Below are positions 49,875-52,874 of a stretch of 52,874 nt of DNA, piece after piece. The position numbers and the translations under genes are program-made. Position 1 is the stretch's first letter. Every line of letters begins with the position of its first letter. The stretch is from contig NZ_ANNU01000055.1 of the NCBI RefSeq assembly GCF_000346615.1, positions 1-52,874 of the forward strand. Direction: 5' to 3'. The notes below the pieces were generated by a model that saw nothing but the letters and a program-made list of their open reading frames with translations, was not told the DNA's origin and did not search any database. Origin of the DNA: Nafulsella turpanensis ZLM-10. GTDB lineage: Bacteria > Bacteroidota > Bacteroidia > Cytophagales > Cyclobacteriaceae.

Positions 49875-51491
49875 ATGCCAAAGAAAGACTCCTCCCCTGC
49901 CAAAGCCCGGGCAGATATTGATTTTGAAAAAGAATTGTGGGATGCTGCCAACGAACTGCGCGGGGCAGTAGCCGAAAACCAATATAAAGATTATGTACTC
50001 TCCCTGCTGTTCCTGAAGCACCTCTCGGAACGCTATGAGGTACGGCAGCAGGAAATAAAGCAATCCTTTTCCGACCCGAAAAGTACTTATTACAATATCG
50101 ATTCCGAGGAGCAAAGCGAGGTGCTGGAGGATGAACTGGAGTACCAGGTAAAGAATGTGTACCGTCTGCCAAAGGAAGCCACCTGGACCTTCCTGCGTGA
50201 GCATGCCGAGCAGGATGACATCAAGGTAAAAGTCGACCAGGCTTTTGTGCTGATTGATGAAATCCTGTCCCAGCGCAATCTCGACTATAAAGGCGTACTG
50301 GAGCCTATCTTTGTGAAAAGCCAGCTTTCCCCTGCCCAGGTGGCGGGACTGATTAACCTTTTCTCTAAAGAGAAGTTCTCCGAAATTAACAATCCGGAGA
50401 GTGATATCTACGGACGGGTATATGAATACTATATCGGCAAGTTTGCCATGGCCGAAGGCTCCGGCGCCGGACAGTTCTTTACGCCCGGCTCGGTGGTGCG
50501 GCTGCTGGTAGAAATGATTGAGCCGCTGAAAGGCCGCATTATGGACCTGGCCTGTGGCTCCGGTGGTATGTTTGTGCAGAGCCTCAAGTTTGCCCAGGCC
50601 CATGGCGGAAATAAAAACGATATCTCCATCTACGGACAGGAACGCTACGAAGGCACGCTGCGCCTCTGTAAGATGAACCTTTTACTGCGTAACCTCTCTT
50701 TCGATGTAAAGCTGGGCGACTCCCTGCTGCAGGACCGTTTTCCGGAACTGAAGGCGGACTATGCGCTGATGAATCCTCCCTTCAACATCTCCAACTGGCA
50801 CCCGGAGCAGCTGCCGGAGAACGACCCGCGGCTGTTTGGCGCCAAGGAAGAATTTACCACCCCAGGCAATGCCAACTATATGTGGTTCCAAACCCTCTGG
50901 CACCACCTCAGCGAGCGCGGCACGGCTGGTGTTGTGATGGCCAATGGCGCCATGACCACCGGAAGTGCCGGCGAGAAAAACGTGCGGGAATATATGATTG
51001 AGCAGGGCATGGTCGACTGCATTGTGCAGATGCCCGACAAGCTGTTCATGACCACCGGTATCCCTGCCTGCCTCTTTATCCTGAGTAAAAACAGGGATGG
51101 GCAGGATGGCGAGCACCGGGAACGCAAAGGGGAAATCCTGTTCATCGATGCCCGAAAGCTGGGCAAAATGGTGAGCCGCCGCCTGCGGGTGTTTGAAGAT
51201 GCCGACATTTCTAAAATAGCCGACACCTACCATCAGTGGCGCAACTTGAATGGGAATTATGCCGATGTGGAAGGCTTCTGCAAAGCCGCCCCATTGGAAG
51301 AGGTAAAGACCAGCAACTTTGTCTTATCTCCCGGCCGCTTTGTAGGCTCCGAAGCGGAGGAGGATGATGGAGTTCCCTTTGAAGAAAAGATGAAGTTGCT
51401 GACGAATGAGCTGGCTCAACAGTTTGAGGAAGGGGCTGAGCTGGAGAAGCGGATTCGAGAGAACCTGCAGGGGATTGGCTATGGATTTTAA
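49875..51491 (+). CDS. hsdM: Type I restriction-modification methyltransferase subunit HsdM
   Basis: A 538-residue N6-adenine methyltransferase subunit. There is an N-terminal HsdM helical domain (residues 15-160: FEKELWDAANELRGAVAENQ). FFTPGSVVRLLVEMI leads into the SAM motif MDLACGSGGM near residue 225 and the catalytic NPPF in ALMNPPFNI near residue 300. The C-terminal coiled coil ends EKRIRENLQGIGYGF. Its length is normal. In a type I system HsdS and HsdR should accompany it. Neither is seen within the window, so it may be solitary, or the partners may lie beyond the right edge or have been disrupted. Confidence 0.93.
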   Translation: MPKKDSSPAKARADIDFEKELWDAANELRGAVAENQYKDYVLSLLFLKHLSERYEVRQQEIKQSFSDPKSTYYNIDSEEQSEVLEDELEYQVKNVYRLPKEATWTFLREHAEQDDIKVKVDQAFVLIDEILSQRNLDYKGVLEPIFVKSQLSPAQVAGLINLFSKEKFSEINNPESDIYGRVYEYYIGKFAMAEGSGAGQFFTPGSVVRLLVEMIEPLKGRIMDLACGSGGMFVQSLKFAQAHGGNKNDISIYGQERYEGTLRLCKMNLLLRNLSFDVKLGDSLLQDRFPELKADYALMNPPFNISNWHPEQLPENDPRLFGAKEEFTTPGNANYMWFQTLWHHLSERGTAGVVMANGAMTTGSAGEKNVREYMIEQGMVDCIVQMPDKLFMTTGIPACLFILSKNRDGQDGEHRERKGEILFIDARKLGKMVSRRLRVFEDADISKIADTYHQWRNLNGNYADVEGFCKAAPLEEVKTSNFVLSPGRFVGSEAEEDDGVPFEEKMKLLTNELAQQFEEGAELEKRIRENLQGIGYGF

Positions 51492-51663
51492 GAGTGAAAA
51501 AGCCCTAAACGAAAAAAAACTGGCTTCATCACCAGCATTAGGTATCTGGGAGAGGAAGTACGGAGATTGCTTTTACAAAGGTAATCAATATGCCACGAAC
51601 AAGCAATTCGTGCCAAGAGGTTTTACAGCAGGGAGGTTCTTACCACCAATTTTAAAATATTAG
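51481..51663 (+). CDS. Short ORF overlapping the hsdM end, unknown
   Basis: A 60-residue frame beginning MDFKSEKALNEKKL and ending in a Gly/Phe/Pro-rich tail (FTAGRFLPPILKY). No recognised family. It overlaps the hsdM 3' end by 11 bp in another frame and could be a remnant of what once followed hsdM. It may not be expressed. Confidence 0.3.
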   Translation: MDFKSEKALNEKKLASSPALGIWERKYGDCFYKGNQYATNKQFVPRGFTAGRFLPPILKY

Positions 51664-51708
51664 AAGGCTTAGAAAGATTAAAGAAGCCTACTTAAACGAT
51701 AAAGCATT

Positions 51709-52110
51709 ATGATTTCAAGAGAACAATTGCATCAAACCCCTGAGTATTGGCTTGAAAGAATCCAGAATGATATTTTCTGTATGGTTCATCAGTATATGGA
51801 AGAAAAGCAGCTGAACCAGTCTGCCCTGGCAAAGGAATTAGGTGTCAGCAAGGGCTATGTTTCACAAATCGTGAATGGCAATTTCAACTTTTCACTAAGC
51901 AAATTAATTGAACTGAGCCTGGCGCTCGGAGTTGCCCCAAAGGTAAAGCTGGAAGAAAGCCTTCAGGAATATACCATTGAGCAGGAAAGAAAGCTGGGAA
52001 ATTTGAATAGAAATGGTTTTGTTTCTATTCAATTGAACTCCCCTTTTAGCCCTTATACTCTGGAAGTAAATCAGGAGAATGGGGGCTATAAGGCAACCCA
52101 GTTAGCTTAA
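51709..52110 (+). CDS. Xre-type HTH protein
   Basis: A 133-residue protein: an N-terminal helical segment (residues 1-35), a HTH at ~35-85 (LNQSALAKELGVSKGYVSQI; NFSLSKLIELSLALGVAPKV), and a short C-terminal tail without a clear partner domain. It resembles HigA-like antitoxins but no toxin gene is adjacent. It separates hsdM from a second, decayed hsdM 3' end, so it may have arrived by insertion. Confidence 0.8.
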   Translation: MISREQLHQTPEYWLERIQNDIFCMVHQYMEEKQLNQSALAKELGVSKGYVSQIVNGNFNFSLSKLIELSLALGVAPKVKLEESLQEYTIEQERKLGNLNRNGFVSIQLNSPFSPYTLEVNQENGGYKATQLA

Positions 52111-52218
52111 ATCAAACAGAAGAATAGGAGAAACTGGAAAAAATTTCTCAACCTGAAATTTACAAGGAAAGAATTACCATTTCCCATAAATTTAGATGCA
52201 GGCAAAAGAGCAGCATAA

Positions 52219-52380
52219 ATGTCCATAGCCTGTCTTTCGGGCTGCAATTGCCAAGCGGAAGAAGAGGATGGAGTTCTTTTTGAGAAAAAGGTGAAGCAGT
52301 TTGCAGAGGAATTGGCACAACAGTTTGTGAAGAAGGCGCAATCAGAGAATCTGATTCGCCTCAACCTAAAGGATACCTAA
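52219..52380 (+). pseudogene. Decayed duplicate of the hsdM 3' end
   Basis: An ATG-led 53-residue frame reads QAEEEDGVLFEKKVKQFAEE, ELAQQFVKKAQSENLIR and then LNLKDT. This corresponds to the HsdM C-terminus (EAEEDDGVPFEEKMKLLTNE, then ELAQQFEEGAELEKRIRENL). Only the tail is present and the N-terminal portion of the frame is unrelated. It therefore appears to be a diverged partial copy, not a gene. Confidence 0.7.
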
Positions 52381-52397
52381 AGGATACCTAAAGGATA
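52365..52397. repeat. Three perfect tandem copies of an 11-bp unit
   Basis: CCTAAAGGATA is repeated at 52365-52375, 52376-52386 and 52387-52397. The unit length is not a multiple of three. It overlaps the end of the hsdM remnant and ends 28 bp before the start of the HEPN-like gene. Confidence 0.9.
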
Positions 52398-52425
52398 AAA
52401 GTATGGCCTCAAGTAAACTTAATAA

Positions 52426-52874
52426 ATGATGCAGAAGGTAACAGAAGTTAGATTAACATTAGCTGCATATATCTATGCAATAGAGATGGATTTGAGATAT
52501 CTAATCCAAAAACATATAATTCCTCTGCATCAAGACCTGAGCTTTCTAAGAACTCCTGACCTAAAAGAAAAAGTCAGAAAACGTTTTCAAACAGAAAATT
52601 ATGGACTTGACATAAATAATAATTTAGATGAGGCAATTAATTTCATAGATTTTCAGGATTCGTATACTATTCTTTTTCAGAATAGTGATTTTATTCCGGT
52701 CGAAATAATTAGAGAATTAAAAGGGCTAACGACTAAGTTAAATGAAATAGCTCCTATTAGAAATAGAGTTATGCATTCTCGACCACTGCTTGCGGGCGAT
52801 TTTAGTAGAGACTGTAAATGGAACTGTGTCAAAGTTAAAAAAATAATTAATTTAGCTTTAACACAGCAAGTATG
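52426..52874 (+). CDS. HEPN-motif protein, N-terminal part (runs off right edge)
   Basis: An ATG-led frame (tandem ATG ATG at 52426) is open for 149 codons to the window edge. It is all-helical and AT-rich. The sequence AAYIYAIEMDLRYLIQKHII is followed by a second helical block and IAPIRNRVMHSRPL, with RNRVMH at residues 112-117. This fits the HEPN R-x4-H signature, in which the Arg is followed by a polar residue. HEPN domains are often RNases or effector domains of defence NTPases; here the rest of the protein is missing, so the architecture is unknown. The ATG ATG start is not preceded by an obvious ribosome-binding site. Confidence 0.6.
   Translation, partial: MMQKVTEVRLTLAAYIYAIEMDLRYLIQKHIIPLHQDLSFLRTPDLKEKVRKRFQTENYGLDINNNLDEAINFIDFQDSYTILFQNSDFIPVEIIRELKGLTTKLNEIAPIRNRVMHSRPLLAGDFSRDCKWNCVKVKKIINLALTQQV

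Noticed and set aside
1-52874. CRISPR array
   Set aside because: No regularly spaced repeat-spacer series; the repeats seen are dispersed, tandem or inverted.
1-52874. tRNA or rRNA genes
   Set aside because: No cloverleaf with CCA-type end or rRNA-like block recognised by eye.

Overview
The window is from a member of the Bacteroidota. It has a SusC/SusD pair, a protein with a type IX secretion (T9SS) C-terminal sorting domain, a CTnDOT-type set of tra genes, a BfmA/BtgA-type mobilisation protein and Bacteroidota-specific small families. The order Cytophagales is my guess from overall flavour, not something the sequence proves. Most of the window is accessory DNA on the minus strand, with short plus-strand blocks at 0.7-1.1, 35.3-36.2 and 46.8-52.9 kb.

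Region 1 (1-15,660) is the conjugation part of an integrative or mobile element. It contains a tyrosine recombinase cut by the left edge, a zinc-ribbon protein, a RES/Xre toxin-antitoxin pair, a relaxase with its accessory protein, and a T4SS operon transcribed leftward: small ORF-traE-traF-traG-traJ-traK-traN-traM-TrbJ/TraI-like-coupling protein. Three related ~125-bp repeats, all in the same orientation, lie 3' of the three minus-strand gene blocks. A cluster of TGTCGACA/TGTCTACA boxes and hairpins lies at 1.37-1.90 kb.

Region 2 (15.9-34.8 kb) starts with tandem hairpins forming a terminator and an NHL/IPT lipoprotein. It is dominated by a polymorphic-toxin locus. A T9SS-sorted surface protein is followed by a 3,205-residue SpvB/FG-GAP/RHS protein of Tc-toxin BC type, with a variable C-terminal tip and a membrane-protein immunity candidate. 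Downstream are two displaced partial rhs copies. One carries a complete alternative C-terminal tip and its overlapping immunity gene. The other is a decayed fragment followed by small lipoproteins. This is an Rhs cassette array: a reservoir of replaceable toxin tips.

Region 3 (35.3-46 kb) is a thiol-redox island. A MauE/DoxX-like membrane protein and a tiny two-cysteine secreted protein lie on the plus strand. They converge, across a bidirectional terminator, on a minus-strand series: susC, susD, dsbD, a cysteine-synthase-like PLP enzyme, and a thioredoxin fused to a DUF3738-like domain.

Region 4 (46.5-52.9 kb) is a defence and addiction patch. It holds a striking ~110-nt rod-like inverted repeat, an Xre regulator with a visible operator, and HTH debris. 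Then come a toxin-antitoxin-chaperone (HigB-like, HTH, SecB-like) operon, an hsdM without visible hsdS or hsdR, a decayed second copy of the hsdM 3' end, and a truncated HEPN-motif protein running off the right edge.

No rRNA, tRNA, CRISPR array or complete insertion sequence was recognised. All homology statements come from reading the translations by eye; no database search was run.
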